DNA from: Rhodovulum sp. PH10 | Lineage (GTDB): Bacteria > Pseudomonadota > Alphaproteobacteria > Rhizobiales > Xanthobacteraceae | Length of the DNA stretch: 39,122 nucleotides | Direction: 5' to 3' | NCBI RefSeq assembly: GCF_000293785.1 | Contig: NZ_AKZI01000052.1 | Location: forward strand, 1 to 39,122 | Made by a program: the position numbers and the translations under genes | The notes under the pieces: model-generated | Databases searched by the model: none | Told to the model about the DNA's origin: nothing | Seen by the model: only the letters and a program-made list of their open reading frames with translations | Shown here: piece by piece, positions 10,248 to 19,450 of the stretch | How positions within the stretch are numbered: position 1 is the stretch's first letter | How the letters are laid out: the number at the start of each line of letters is the position of its first letter

Positions 10248-12959
10248 ATGACCCCTGGCGAGCCCGACCGTCCCGATCCCGACGCCCTGCTGGCGGAAGC
10301 CGGCAAGGCCGGCCGCGGCCGGCTGAAGGTGTTTTTCGGGTCGGCGCCGGGCGTCGGCAAGACCTATGCGATGCTGGAGGAGGCCCGCGCCCGCCGCGCA
10401 GCCGGCATCGACGTCGTGATCGCGCTGATCGAGACGCACGGCCGGCCGGAGACCGCGGCGCTGCTCGACGGCCTCGAGCAACTGCCGCGCCGCGACGTCC
10501 CCTATCGCGGCCGGGTGGTCGCCGAGATGGATCTCGACGCCCTGCTCGCCCGCCGGCCGCAGCTCGCCATCATCGACGAGTTCGCCCACACCAACGCGCC
10601 GGGCGGCCGCCACACCAAGCGCTGGCAGGACGTGACCGAGGTTCTCGACGCCGGCATCGACGTCGTCACCACCCTCAACGTCCAGCACGTGGAGAGCCTC
10701 AACGACGTGGTCGCCGGCATCACCGGCGTGCGGGTGCAGGAGACGGTGCCCGACGACGTGCTGGCGCGCGCCGACGACATCGAGCTGATCGACCTGACGC
10801 CGGAAGAGCTCGCCGAGCGCTTGAAGGAGGGCAAGGTCTATGTGCCGGCCCAGGCCGGGCTCGCGCTCGACAACTTCTTCTCGCGCGGCAATCTCACCGC
10901 GCTGCGCGAGCTCGCGTTGCGCACCGCCGCGAGCCATGTCGACGCCGACGTGCTCGCCTGGATGCGCTCGCACGGCGTGCGCGGGCCGTGGCCGACACAG
11001 GACCGCCTGTTGGTCTGCCTGAGCGACGCACCGACCGCCAAGACCCTCGTACGGGCCGCCCGGCGGATGGCCGACCGCGCCCGCATCCCGTGGATCGCGG
11101 TGACCGTCTCCACCCCGCGCGACGAGGCCGCGGGAGCCGCCCGCGAGCATCTGCGCGCCGCGCTGCGGCTCGCCGAGACGCTCGGCGGCGAGGCGGTGCA
11201 GCTGCGCTGCGAATCGAACGTCGCCGGCGAGCTGCTCGCCTATGCCCGCAAGCGCAACGCGACCCGGCTGGTGATCGGCCGGCCGCTGCGGACCGGCTGG
11301 CGGTCGCTCGCCCGCTGGCTCCACGAGCCGGTGTTTCAGCGGGTGGTCGAGGGGGCGAGCGACTTCGAGGTGACGATCGTCACGCCGAAGGCGGAGGCCG
11401 GCCGGCCCGGCGCCTACACCGACATCCGCACCGCACGGCGCTGGCGCCGCTGGGGGCTGGCGGCGTTCGAGGCGACCGCGGTGACGCTGGCCGCGACCGT
11501 GGTGGCGTGGCCGCTGTGGCGGGTGGTGCCGGTCGGCTCGCTGGCGGTGGTCTATCTGTTCGCGGTGTTGCTGGTCGGCGTGCGCAACGGCCTGGCCGGC
11601 GCCTTGCCGGCGGCGCTCACCGGCTTCCTCGCCTACAATTTCTTCTTCACGACGCCCTATTACACCTTTCTGGTGGCGCAGGACGAGGCGATCGTCGCCC
11701 TCCTGATGTTCCTGATCAGCGCGGTGTTCACCGGCACGCTGGCGGGCCGGCTGAAGATGCAGGTGGAAAGCATGCGCGCCTCGCAGCGGCGCACCGAGAC
11801 GCTCTACGACTTCGCCCGCAAGATCGCCTCGGTCACCAAGGCCGACGACGTGCTGTGGGCGGCGGCGGCCCACATCGCCACCACGCTGAACTGCCGATCG
11901 CTGATCCTGATGCCCGATGCGAACGGCCGGCTGGAGCAGGTCCAGGGGCATCCGTCGATCGAGGAGGACCTCGACACCCGCGCCGAAATGGCCGCCCAAT
12001 GGGCCTTCACCCGCAACGAGCCGGCCGGTGCCGGCACCGACACGCTGCCGACCACCGAGTGGCTGTTCGTGCCGCTCGCCACCGCGCAGACGGTGATCGG
12101 CGTGGTCGGCGTGTGGTTCCACGACCGCTCGCACACGCTCGACCCCGACACCCGCCGCCTGCTCACCGCGGTGGAGGACCAGGTGGCGGTCGCGGTCGAG
12201 CGGCTCAAGCTCACCGCCGACCTCGAAGCGCGACGCCTCGAGGCCGAGGGCGAAAAACTGCGCGCGGCCCTCCTCAACTCGGTGAGCCACGATCTGCGCA
12301 CCCCGCTGGTCAGCGTGATCGGCGCCCTGACCGGCCTCGCCGACGCCGACGGCAGCCTGCCGCCCGAAAGCCGCCGCGAGCTGACCGCGACCGCGCTCGA
12401 CGAGGCCCGGCGGCTGAACCGCTTCGTGCAGAACCTTCTGGACATGACCCGGCTCGGCTACGGCGCGCTGACGCTGCGGCGCTCGCCGGTCGAGCTGCGC
12501 GAGATCGTCGGCCGCGCCCGCGCCGACCTCGCCCGCCCGCTCGCCGGCCACCCGGTGGAGATCGACATCCCACGCGACACGCTGGTCGACGTCGACCCGG
12601 TGCTGATCGGCCAGGCGGTCACCAACGTGCTGGAGAACGCCGCCAAATACGCCCCGCCCGGCACCCCGGTGCGGATCGCGGCGGCGACCGCCGAGGGGCG
12701 TGTCACGCTGTCGATCGGCGACCAGGGACCCGGCATTCCGCCGGAGGACGCCGAGCGGGTGTTCGACCTGTTCTACCGGGTGCGCCACGGCGACGGCGAG
12801 CCGGCCGGCACCGGGCTCGGGCTCGCGATCGTGCGCGGGCTGGTCGAGGCGCACGGCGGCAGCGTCCGCGCCCATCCCGGCGACGGCAGCCGGGGCACCG
12901 TCATGGAGCTCGTCCTGCCGGCGGCGGTCGCCGAGCCGGACCCGGAGGATTTGTCATGA
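10248..12959 (+). CDS. kdpD: KdpD, potassium-sensing histidine kinase
   Basis: A 903-residue full-length sensor kinase. An N-terminal KdpD domain carries the Walker A GSAPGVGKTY (31-40) and DEFAHTNAPG; a Usp-like domain follows (about 250-370). Four closely spaced membrane helices lie at about 400-500 and a GAF-like region at about 520-650. The dimerisation/phosphorylation domain has HDLRTPL with His681, and the ATP-binding domain shows NVLENAAKYAP, DQGPGIP and GTGLGLAI. It responds to K+ limitation or turgor and phosphorylates KdpE. Its stop overlaps the kdpE start by four bases (ATGA), so the two are translationally coupled. Confidence 0.97.
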   Translation: MTPGEPDRPDPDALLAEAGKAGRGRLKVFFGSAPGVGKTYAMLEEARARRAAGIDVVIALIETHGRPETAALLDGLEQLPRRDVPYRGRVVAEMDLDALLARRPQLAIIDEFAHTNAPGGRHTKRWQDVTEVLDAGIDVVTTLNVQHVESLNDVVAGITGVRVQETVPDDVLARADDIELIDLTPEELAERLKEGKVYVPAQAGLALDNFFSRGNLTALRELALRTAASHVDADVLAWMRSHGVRGPWPTQDRLLVCLSDAPTAKTLVRAARRMADRARIPWIAVTVSTPRDEAAGAAREHLRAALRLAETLGGEAVQLRCESNVAGELLAYARKRNATRLVIGRPLRTGWRSLARWLHEPVFQRVVEGASDFEVTIVTPKAEAGRPGAYTDIRTARRWRRWGLAAFEATAVTLAATVVAWPLWRVVPVGSLAVVYLFAVLLVGVRNGLAGALPAALTGFLAYNFFFTTPYYTFLVAQDEAIVALLMFLISAVFTGTLAGRLKMQVESMRASQRRTETLYDFARKIASVTKADDVLWAAAAHIATTLNCRSLILMPDANGRLEQVQGHPSIEEDLDTRAEMAAQWAFTRNEPAGAGTDTLPTTEWLFVPLATAQTVIGVVGVWFHDRSHTLDPDTRRLLTAVEDQVAVAVERLKLTADLEARRLEAEGEKLRAALLNSVSHDLRTPLVSVIGALTGLADADGSLPPESRRELTATALDEARRLNRFVQNLLDMTRLGYGALTLRRSPVELREIVGRARADLARPLAGHPVEIDIPRDTLVDVDPVLIGQAVTNVLENAAKYAPPGTPVRIAAATAEGRVTLSIGDQGPGIPPEDAERVFDLFYRVRHGDGEPAGTGLGLAIVRGLVEAHGGSVRAHPGDGSRGTVMELVLPAAVAEPDPEDLS

Positions 12960-13651
12960 CCACCGCCGTGGTCGGCCGCGTGCTGTTGATCGAGGACGAG
13001 GTCGCGATCCGGCGGTTCCTCAAGGTCGCGCTGCCGAGCGTCGGCTTCGAGGTCGACGAGGCCGACCGCGGCCGCACCGGCATCGAGCGCGCCGCCACCA
13101 CCGCGCCCGACGTGATCGTGCTCGACCTCGGCCTGCCCGACATGGACGGCAAGGCGGTGGTGAGCGCGATCCGGGAATGGTCGCAGGTGCCGATCCTGGT
13201 GCTGTCGGTGCGCGACGCCGAGACCGAGAAGATCGCCGCGCTCGACGCCGGCGCCGACGACTACGTGACCAAGCCCTTCTCCACCGGCGAGCTGTCGGCC
13301 CGCCTGCGCGCGCTGCTGCGCAGCCGGCGGGCGCCGGCGAGCGAGGCGGCGGTGCTGCAGTTCGGCCGGCTGACGATCGATCTCGCCCGGCGGGTCGTCA
13401 CCGTCGACGGGGCGGAGGTGAAGCCGACCCGCAAGGAGTTCGACGTGCTGGCGCTGCTCGCCCGCCACGCCGGCCGGCTGGTCACCCACAAGCAGCTCCT
13501 CACGGCGGTGTGGGGGCCGGCGCATCTCGGCGACACCCACTATCTGCGCATCGCCATCGGGCACCTGCGCGAAAAGCTCGGCGACGACGCCGCGGCGCCG
13601 GAGTTCATCGTCACCGAGCCGGGCGTCGGCTACCGGCTGACGACGTCGTGA
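12956..13651 (+). CDS. kdpE: KdpE, OmpR-family response regulator
   Basis: A 231-residue response regulator. The receiver domain has the acidic pair in LLIEDEVAIR, the phospho-acceptor Asp57 in VLDLGLPD, and DYVTKPF with the conserved Lys. The C-terminal OmpR/PhoB winged helix has the typical TRKEFDVLALLARHAGRLVTH and a final VGYRL. It activates the kdp operon on phosphorylation by KdpD, probably at the tandem repeat at 5527-5546. The ATG overlaps the kdpD stop. It is the last chromosomal gene before the island. Confidence 0.97.
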   Translation: MTTAVVGRVLLIEDEVAIRRFLKVALPSVGFEVDEADRGRTGIERAATTAPDVIVLDLGLPDMDGKAVVSAIREWSQVPILVLSVRDAETEKIAALDAGADDYVTKPFSTGELSARLRALLRSRRAPASEAAVLQFGRLTIDLARRVVTVDGAEVKPTRKEFDVLALLARHAGRLVTHKQLLTAVWGPAHLGDTHYLRIAIGHLREKLGDDAAAPEFIVTEPGVGYRLTTS

Positions 13652-13675
13652 CGGCGGGAGGGAGCGGACGGCGGT

Positions 13676-13693
13676 GCGACCGGGCTCGGTCGC
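13676..13693 (+). terminator. Hairpin after kdpE
   Basis: GCGACCG at 13676-13682 pairs perfectly with CGGTCGC at 13687-13693 across a GGCT loop, 25 bases past the kdpE stop. It is a plausible transcript end for the kdp operon, but no T-tract follows, so it could act only as a weak or factor-assisted terminator. Confidence 0.4.
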
Positions 13694-13766
13694 GCGACGG
13701 GCGGCGGACGGCACGGGACCGCCGGATGCGTGGTTCGAAGCGTCGGATGGGGAAAGGAAAGCCGTG

Positions 13767-13784
13767 CTGGCTGGGGGACGAGGA
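13767..13784. repeat. attL: 18-bp copy of the tRNA-Gln 3' end
   Basis: The 18 bases are identical to 32923-32940, which cover the encoded CCA, the discriminator, the 3' acceptor strand and the start of the T stem of tRNA-Gln, plus one base outside. The next base on each side differs. Duplication of a tRNA 3' end beside an integrase is the classic sign of site-specific integration. Confidence 0.85.
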
Positions 13785-13858
13785 CCCCAAGTCCACCATA
13801 CATCAAGACCCTGTCATGCAATACTTCTTCTGAAATTCAGCTGCTTGTGAGCTAAGGC

Positions 13859-13881
13859 CGTGTACTAAGCTCGTGTGCTAA
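13859..13881 (+). promoter_or_regulatory. Left paired decamers, probable integrase arm-type sites
   Basis: CGTGTACTAA at 13859-13868 and CGTGTGCTAA at 13872-13881 are separated by three bases. The same arrangement (CGTGTACTAA, three bases, CGTGCACTAA) occurs near the other island end at 32849-32871. Tandem short repeats close to both att sites are typical of tyrosine integrase arm-binding sites. The pair ends 12 bases before the integrase start, so binding there could also repress the gene. Confidence 0.55.
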
Positions 13882-13893
13882 TGGGGGCGAGGC

Positions 13894-15591
13894 ATGGCCG
13901 ACACGCGGTATCTCAAGCAGCGACGGCAGGGGTGGTACTTTCAGTTGGGCGTGCCCGCAGACCTGCAAGCCAAGGCTGGCCGGAAGGTGATCGTCGAGAG
14001 CCTCGGCACACGCGATTTGGTCAAAGCGCAGAAGCTCCGCTGGCCGAAGGTCGCGCAGTGGACCGAGGCGTTCGAGCGGATGCGCGGCAACATCCCGCTC
14101 ACCTCTGCCGAGATCGAGGAACACGCACAGCGTGCTTTTCAATCCCACCTCGTCGAAATGGACAGAATGGGCAAGGACCGCCACGTCGGAGGCAGCTCAG
14201 AACTCTTCGAGTTGGGACAGCAGTTGGAGCTGCTGGCGGATGCTGCAGCGGCCGGGGACTTCGGGTCCGTTGCCCGCGAGATCACCGAGATCGAGAAGCG
14301 AGTCGGCGTCGAAGTTCCTGAGGGCTCGCGCGAGCACAGGAAGCTCAGCGAGGCGCTCATGAAGGCGCAGTATCATGCCGTCATGGGGCGCCAACACGCG
14401 CTTCAGGGTCGGCCGTACGATCCACCTCCGAGCTTTGGCTCCGCTCCCCTGATCGACCCCATCCTTCTCCGCCCTATCCGTCCCGCAGTCGCTGCCCGTC
14501 CTCATCGCGACGGCGCCGGAATGCGGTTCACTGAAGCGGCGACCCGGTACATCGACGAGCTACAACGCGACGACACTGCGAAGGTCACCGAGCAGACGCG
14601 GATGCAGCACGAAGCCGTGTTCCGGCTGTTCGGGCAGTACGTGCACGACGCCCCGTTGACCGACATCACGGGCGAGAATGCCAGCGCGTTTCTCGAGGCG
14701 GTGGCGAAGCTGCACCCGTGCTGGGGGCGATCCCCGGCGACCAAGAAGCTCACTGTTTGGGAGCTGCTCGACCGCTTCGCCGGCGGTGAGGAGCACCTCA
14801 GCAACAGGACGCTCAACCGGTACGTCTCATCCCTCGCGTCGGTGTTCAAGTGGGCGAAGAAGCGCCAACACTACAAGGGCCCGAACCCATTCGCGGAGCA
14901 GGGCTACGCGAAGCCGGACCCGAAGGAGACGATCTGGCTACCCTACCGGAACGACGAGTTGAGCAAGCTCCTGCGTTCCTCTTTACTTCTCGGGGCTGTC
15001 CCATCGGAGCGCATCGAGCCCAAACAACACGGGATGAAGCACTGCTTGATGTGGTTGCCGCTCATGGCCCTGTTCACCGGCATGCGCTCCGGCGAGCTGT
15101 GCCAGCTCCACACCGACGACTTGGCCGAGGAAGACGGCGTCACCTACTTCCGCGTTCACGCGGACCGGGAAGGTCAGCGCGTGAAGACAGAAGCCGCGAT
15201 CCGACACGTGCCCGTGCATTCCATGCTCATCGAATGTGGGCTGCTCGACTACGTCCGGGCTCTGCCGAAGGGACAGCTCTTCCCGGCATTGAAGCCCGGC
15301 GGCCCCGACCAGAAGCTGAACTGGTATTTCGGCAAGCGGTTCACCACCTACCGCCGCAGTGTCGGGGTGAACCGCCGTCGCGTGTCATTCCACAGCCTGC
15401 GCAAGAACGCGGCGCAGGCACTCAAAAATGCCCGAGCCACACCGGCCGAAATCGCTGAGCTGATTGGTCACGAGCGTGGGTTCACGGTCGAGACGTATGC
15501 GCCGCTGGAGCTGCCCATGCCGGCCCTCCAGGAGCTGATCGAGCGGATCGCGTATCCGGGCCTCGATCTTACCCACCTTCTGGCACGATGA
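13894..15591 (+). CDS. Tyrosine site-specific integrase (DUF6538 type)
   Basis: A 565-residue phage-type integrase, probably responsible for inserting the island at tRNA-Gln. The N-terminus (RYLKQRRQGWYFQLGVPADLQ) is the DUF6538 arm-binding-like region, followed by a helical core-binding domain (about 205-320). The catalytic domain has Arg398 in FTGMRSGELC, His500 and Arg503 in FHSLRKNAA, His526 in LIGHERG and Tyr535 in VETYAPLE, so all active-site residues are present. GGGGGCGAGG precedes the ATG. It lies just inside attL and reads into the island. Its stop overlaps the ATG of the integrase remnant behind it. Confidence 0.93.
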   Translation: MADTRYLKQRRQGWYFQLGVPADLQAKAGRKVIVESLGTRDLVKAQKLRWPKVAQWTEAFERMRGNIPLTSAEIEEHAQRAFQSHLVEMDRMGKDRHVGGSSELFELGQQLELLADAAAAGDFGSVAREITEIEKRVGVEVPEGSREHRKLSEALMKAQYHAVMGRQHALQGRPYDPPPSFGSAPLIDPILLRPIRPAVAARPHRDGAGMRFTEAATRYIDELQRDDTAKVTEQTRMQHEAVFRLFGQYVHDAPLTDITGENASAFLEAVAKLHPCWGRSPATKKLTVWELLDRFAGGEEHLSNRTLNRYVSSLASVFKWAKKRQHYKGPNPFAEQGYAKPDPKETIWLPYRNDELSKLLRSSLLLGAVPSERIEPKQHGMKHCLMWLPLMALFTGMRSGELCQLHTDDLAEEDGVTYFRVHADREGQRVKTEAAIRHVPVHSMLIECGLLDYVRALPKGQLFPALKPGGPDQKLNWYFGKRFTTYRRSVGVNRRRVSFHSLRKNAAQALKNARATPAEIAELIGHERGFTVETYAPLELPMPALQELIERIAYPGLDLTHLLAR

Positions 15592-15900
15592 AGGTCTCGC
15601 TGCGGACCCGCGAGCCGGGAGTCGCCAAGGCACGGATGGGTCTCGCGGAAGCCCGGTTCCAGGCGTTTTGTGACGGTGTCCGCCACGGCCCCGTCACCCT
15701 CCTCACCTTCAGCGGTGCCCGCATCGGCGAGATCGCCCAGCTCTGGGGCAAAGGCATCACCATCATCGACGGTGTTCCGGTGATGAAGATCGTGCTGGCC
15801 GAGGATGGTGGCTCACTGAAGAATGCGAACTCCGAGCGGACCGTGCCGATCCATCCAGCCGTCATCGAGCGCGGATTTCTCGAGTTCGTGCGGTACCGAC
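15588..15900 (+). pseudogene. Remnant of a second tyrosine integrase
   Basis: The reading frame stays open from 15588 to 16103 (171 codons), but only about the first 100 residues look like a protein. Residues 1-32 (VSLRTREPGVAKARMGLAEARF) match the N-terminal stretch of alphaproteobacterial integrases. Residues 36-102 (FSGARIGEIAQLWG, then SERTVPIHPAVIERGFLEFVR) match the start of a catalytic domain, with its first Arg. The whole core-binding region between them is gone, as are the HxxR and Tyr boxes. After FLEFVR the translation becomes Arg/Pro-rich noise. It is an internally deleted, truncated integrase, evidence of an earlier or composite integration event. An ATGA overlap joins it to the intact integrase. 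Confidence 0.75.
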
Positions 15901-16241
15901 CGAGAACGCGTCGAAGACCGGCAAGCGCCCCCCCCTGTTTCACCGGGCCGAGTAGCGAACGCGCCGGCCGATGCCGCTGCGCGAGCAGGTCGCACCGCCT
16001 CGCCTTCCACCGGCGTCGACCGGGAACGGCAGCGCCGAGAGCGGCGGATCGACGGCCGACCTTCGGGTTCGGCGGCCCCTTGCCGGCGCCCAGAATGGGG
16101 TGACAGGCCGGCCGGAGTGACGCACACCGGAAGCTCGCGCCGTTCGCGGCGGCGAGCGAGTCGCAGGGTGGCGCCGCCGGTTCGGCGGACACGGGCGAGA
16201 GGGGACCGGCGGATCCGGCTGCCGGGGGCGAGGAGACGGGC
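15901..16241. other. Non-coding stretch before hsdM
   Basis: The tail of the integrase-remnant frame crosses most of this region but its translation looks non-coding. No convincing promoter, hairpin or other gene is seen. GGGGCGAGGAGACGGG just before 16242 provides the hsdM ribosome site. The promoter of the hsd operon presumably lies here but could not be located by eye. Confidence 0.5.
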
Positions 16242-17777
16242 ATGCTCACGGGCGATTTGCGCAACAAGATCGACCTGATCTGGAACGATTTTTGGACGGG
16301 CGGGCTGTCGAACCCGCTCCAAGTCATCGAGCAGCTCACCACCCTGATGTTCATCAAGGGCCTCGACGAGGAGCAGACCCGCGAGGAACGGAAGGCCAAC
16401 ACGCTCGGCACGCCCGCCCGGCGCATCTTCCCGAGCGGCAAGGACAAGGCCGGCGAGCCCTACGAAAACCTCCGCTGGTCGAAGTTCAAGCACTTCGAGC
16501 CGCGCGACATGTTCCGGGTGGTCGACGAGCACGTCTTCCCGTTCATCCGCGAGCTGAACGGCGACGGCACCGCCTATGCCAAGCACATGCGGGACGCCCG
16601 GCTACAAATCCCCGGCCCCGCGCTGCTCGCCAAGGTGGTCGACAAGCTCGACGCGCTGGAGATGGGCGACCGCGACACCCGCGGCGACGTCTACGAGTAC
16701 ATGCTCGCAAAGATCGCCTCGGCCGGCCAGAACGGGCAGTTCCGTACGCCGCGGCACATCATCGCGACGATGGTCGAGCTGGTGCGGCCGACCCCGGACG
16801 ACACGCTGTGCGATCCCGCCTGCGGCACCTGCGGCTTCCTGGTCGCAGCCGGCGAATATTTGCGGCAAAACCACCGTGAGCTGTTCCGCAGCGAGCGGCG
16901 CAAGGCGCACTTCAACGAGACGCTGTTCAACGGCTTCGACTTCGACCCGACGATGCTGCGCATCGGCGCCATGAACATGGCCCTGCACGGCGTCGAGAGC
17001 GCGAACATCGCCTATCGCGACAGCCTCGCCCAGGACCACGCCGAGGACGCCGGCCGCTACACGCTGGTGCTCGCCAATCCGCCGTTCGCCGGCTCGCTGG
17101 ATTACGAGACCACCGCCAAGGAGCTGCTGCGCACCGTCAAGACCAAGAAGACCGAGCTTCTCTTCCTGGCCCTCTTCCTGCGGCTCCTGAAGGTCGGCGG
17201 CCGCGCCGCGGTGATCGTGCCGGACGGCGTGCTGTTCGGCTCGTCGAAGGCCCACAAGGACATCCGCAAGCTCCTTGTCGAGGAGAACAAGCTTGAGGCG
17301 GTGATCAAGCTGCCGTCGGGCGTGTTCCGCCCCTATGCCGGCGTCTCGACCGCCATCCTGGTGTTCACCCGCACCGGCGTCGGCGGCACCGATGCCGTGT
17401 GGTTCTACGACGTGCGGGCCGACGGCTGGTCGCTCGACGACAAGCGCCAGCCGCTGCTGGCGGACGAAAAGCTCGGGCCGACGCCAAAAGCCGAGCTGGA
17501 CGAGGCCGACGCGGCCAAGAACGATCTACCAGATCTCGTGATGCGCTGGGAGGAGCGCGACGGCGCCGAGCGCGAGCGCCCCCGCACCGCGCAGAGCTTT
17601 TGCGTGCCCAAGGCCGACATCGCCGCGGCGGGATACGACCTCTCGCTCAACCGCTATCGCGAGATCGAGCACGAGGAGGTTTTGCACGAGAGCCCGGCGG
17701 CGATCTTGGCCGATCTTCGCCGGATCGAGGCGGAGATTTCGGAGGGAATGACGCGGCTCGAGGAGATGCTGGGGTGA
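16242..17777 (+). CDS. hsdM: Type I restriction-modification methyltransferase (HsdM)
   Basis: A 511-residue N6-adenine DNA methyltransferase subunit. The N-terminal helical HsdM domain (LRNKIDLIWNDFW) is followed by the SAM-binding motif DPACGTCGF at 191-199 and the catalytic NPPF at 279-282, with FDFDPTMLRIGAMNM between them. It would form M2S complexes with HsdS to protect host DNA, and R2M2S2 with HsdR to restrict. It overlaps hsdS by four bases (GTGA), so the two are coupled. The subunit set looks most like the EcoEI-type group, judged from HsdR. Complete and apparently functional. Confidence 0.94.
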   Translation: MLTGDLRNKIDLIWNDFWTGGLSNPLQVIEQLTTLMFIKGLDEEQTREERKANTLGTPARRIFPSGKDKAGEPYENLRWSKFKHFEPRDMFRVVDEHVFPFIRELNGDGTAYAKHMRDARLQIPGPALLAKVVDKLDALEMGDRDTRGDVYEYMLAKIASAGQNGQFRTPRHIIATMVELVRPTPDDTLCDPACGTCGFLVAAGEYLRQNHRELFRSERRKAHFNETLFNGFDFDPTMLRIGAMNMALHGVESANIAYRDSLAQDHAEDAGRYTLVLANPPFAGSLDYETTAKELLRTVKTKKTELLFLALFLRLLKVGGRAAVIVPDGVLFGSSKAHKDIRKLLVEENKLEAVIKLPSGVFRPYAGVSTAILVFTRTGVGGTDAVWFYDVRADGWSLDDKRQPLLADEKLGPTPKAELDEADAAKNDLPDLVMRWEERDGAERERPRTAQSFCVPKADIAAAGYDLSLNRYREIEHEEVLHESPAAILADLRRIEAEISEGMTRLEEMLG

Positions 17778-18967
17778 GTGTCGTCGCCCGCTCGTGCCCG
17801 ACCGTCTCCCCGCCTGTTGGCATGCGACCACTGGGAGAGGTGATCGAATTCCGAAATGACATCGTTCATCCCAAGGATCGCCCTCACGGACCGGCGACCT
17901 TTGTCGGCCTGGAGCACATCGAGCGTGACACCGGCATCAGGATCGGATCGGAGCAGATACGCCTCGAAGATATGACCGGCCGGCGGGCGAGATTCTGTCG
18001 CGGCGACATCGTGTATGGCTACCTTCGCCCCTATTTGAACAAAGTTTGGATCGCCGAGTTCGATGGCTTGTGTTCGGTCGATCAGTACGTATTCAAAGTC
18101 CGCTCAATCGCCGATCGCAATTACGTCGCATATTTTCTGAGAAGCGACCAGTTTCTCAAGACGGCTCCTATCGGGATCTCGCCAGGCCAACTGCCAAGGA
18201 TCAGGTCCGGCGAGATCGTCGAAACGCTCATTCCCCTCCCGCCTCTCGATGAGCAGCGGCGGATTGCGACGATCCTCGACCAAGCCGACGACCTGCGGCG
18301 GAAGCGGCGGCAGGCGCTGGAATATCTAACGCTCTTGCCGCAAGCTTTCTTCACTAACATGTTTGGGGACTGGTCGCGACCAGGCTTCAATGGTCGCTTA
18401 TTCGAACTGGGCGAAAGGATCGATTTTCTAACTAGCGGATCGAGGGGCTGGGCTGAATTTTATCGAGAGACAGGCGACCTCTTTATTCGCATACAAAACG
18501 TTAAACATGATGAGTTGGACCTGGGTGACGTTGCCTTCGTTAATCCTCCGCCAACGGCCGAAGCGCGCCGTACAAGGGTTCAACCAGGTGATGTTTTACT
18601 CAGCATCACGGCCGACCTCGGAAGAACGGCCGTTATTCCAACTGGTATTGGAGATGCGTACATCAATCAACATCTTTCAATCATCAGGTCTTCGAGGCTT
18701 GAGCCGCGTTATTTGTCGGCAGCGTTGGCTAGCCGTGCCGGCCAAGCTATAATACAGCGAAAAAATCGCGAGGGTGTGAAAGCTGGATTGAACTTCGACG
18801 ACATCCGAACACTGAGGGTTCCCGATGTGCCCCTCGACCTCCAACGTGCCTTTGCGGCTCGCGTCGCCGAGATCGATGCGCTGAAAGCAAAGCACCGCGC
18901 CCACTTGGCAAAACTCGACGCGCTGTTCGCCTCCCTTCAGCATCGCGCATTCCGAGGAGAGCTGTGA
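17774..18967 (+). CDS. hsdS: Type I specificity subunit (HsdS)
   Basis: A 397-residue DNA-recognition subunit with the usual two target-recognition domains. TRD1 covers about residues 17-150 and ends in the conserved PLPPLDEQRRIATILDQAD helix. TRD2 covers about 200-345, followed by a second conserved helix (LQRAFAARVAEIDALKAKH). GTG at 17774 overlaps the hsdM stop and is taken as the start; ATG at 17822 is an alternative that would lose 16 residues outside TRD1. Codon use in TRD2 (about 18400-18800) is visibly more A+T-rich than in hsdM, which fits the well-known swapping of these domains between strains. The DNA target cannot be predicted. Confidence 0.9.
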   Translation: MSVVARSCPTVSPPVGMRPLGEVIEFRNDIVHPKDRPHGPATFVGLEHIERDTGIRIGSEQIRLEDMTGRRARFCRGDIVYGYLRPYLNKVWIAEFDGLCSVDQYVFKVRSIADRNYVAYFLRSDQFLKTAPIGISPGQLPRIRSGEIVETLIPLPPLDEQRRIATILDQADDLRRKRRQALEYLTLLPQAFFTNMFGDWSRPGFNGRLFELGERIDFLTSGSRGWAEFYRETGDLFIRIQNVKHDELDLGDVAFVNPPPTAEARRTRVQPGDVLLSITADLGRTAVIPTGIGDAYINQHLSIIRSSRLEPRYLSAALASRAGQAIIQRKNREGVKAGLNFDDIRTLRVPDVPLDLQRAFAARVAEIDALKAKHRAHLAKLDALFASLQHRAFRGEL

Positions 18968-18978
18968 TGCCCTCTCCC

Positions 18979-19140
18979 GGCCTCATGGTGAGGAGCGGCC
19001 ACCCGGGCCCGCGCATCGCGCGGCCCGAGTGTAAACTCCGGCCGCGTGTCGAACCATGGGGCCGCCCCGGCCCTTCGAGTCTCGGCCTTCGGCCCAGCGC
19101 CTCGGGACGAGGGCGGATCGAAGCTGCGGACGCGTGGGGA
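18979..19140. repeat. REP-like dispersed palindromic repeat between hsdS and brnT
   Basis: The 183-base gap after hsdS has features of an intergenic repeat frequent in Bradyrhizobium-like genomes: CTCATGGTGAGGAGC near 18982, a GC-rich palindrome around 19000-19030 (GCGCATCGCGC), and GTCGAACCATGGGGC near 19048 that answers the first string (CATGG/CCATG). A GGCCTTCGGCC hairpin lies near 19084. This is recognition from memory, and only one copy is in the window. Its position inside the hsd operon suggests that it, or the brnTA pair, came in later. Confidence 0.5.
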
Positions 19141-19150
19141 GCGCACTGAC

Positions 19151-19450
19151 ATGCCCCTCCTGTTCGACTGGGACCCGGCGAAAGCGGCGAGCAACCTCGT
19201 CAAGCACGGCGTCGCCTTCGACGAGGCCATGACGGTCTTCCGCGATCCGCTGGCGCTGTCGGTGCTCGACCCGGACAGCGCCGACGAGGAACGCTGGATC
19301 ACGCTCGGCTCCGCCGCGACTGGAAATCTGCTTCTGGTTGTGCACACTTGGGCCGACATCGGTCGGCATCGCACCGTGGTCCGCATCATATCGGCGCGAC
19401 GGCCGACCCGTAACGAGGCGCAGCGCTATCGCGAGGAACCTCCGACATGA
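19151..19450 (+). CDS. brnT: BrnT-family toxin
   Basis: A 99-residue protein of the BrnT family (RelE-like fold ribonuclease of a type II toxin-antitoxin system). FDWDPAKAASNLVKHGVAFDEA is the family signature at the N-terminus, and RIISARRPTRNEAQRYRE is the typical C-terminal motif. ATG at 19151 was chosen since homology begins there; the frame is open further upstream across the repeat. Its stop overlaps the antitoxin ATG (ATGA), as is normal for this pair. It is unusual in lying between hsdS and hsdR, on the same strand. Confidence 0.93.
   Translation: MPLLFDWDPAKAASNLVKHGVAFDEAMTVFRDPLALSVLDPDSADEERWITLGSAATGNLLLVVHTWADIGRHRTVVRIISARRPTRNEAQRYREEPPT

Noticed and set aside
10173-12875. 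A 900-codon minus-strand open frame over kdpD
   Set aside because: It is antisense to an intact KdpD and its His/Arg/Gly-rich translation resembles no protein.
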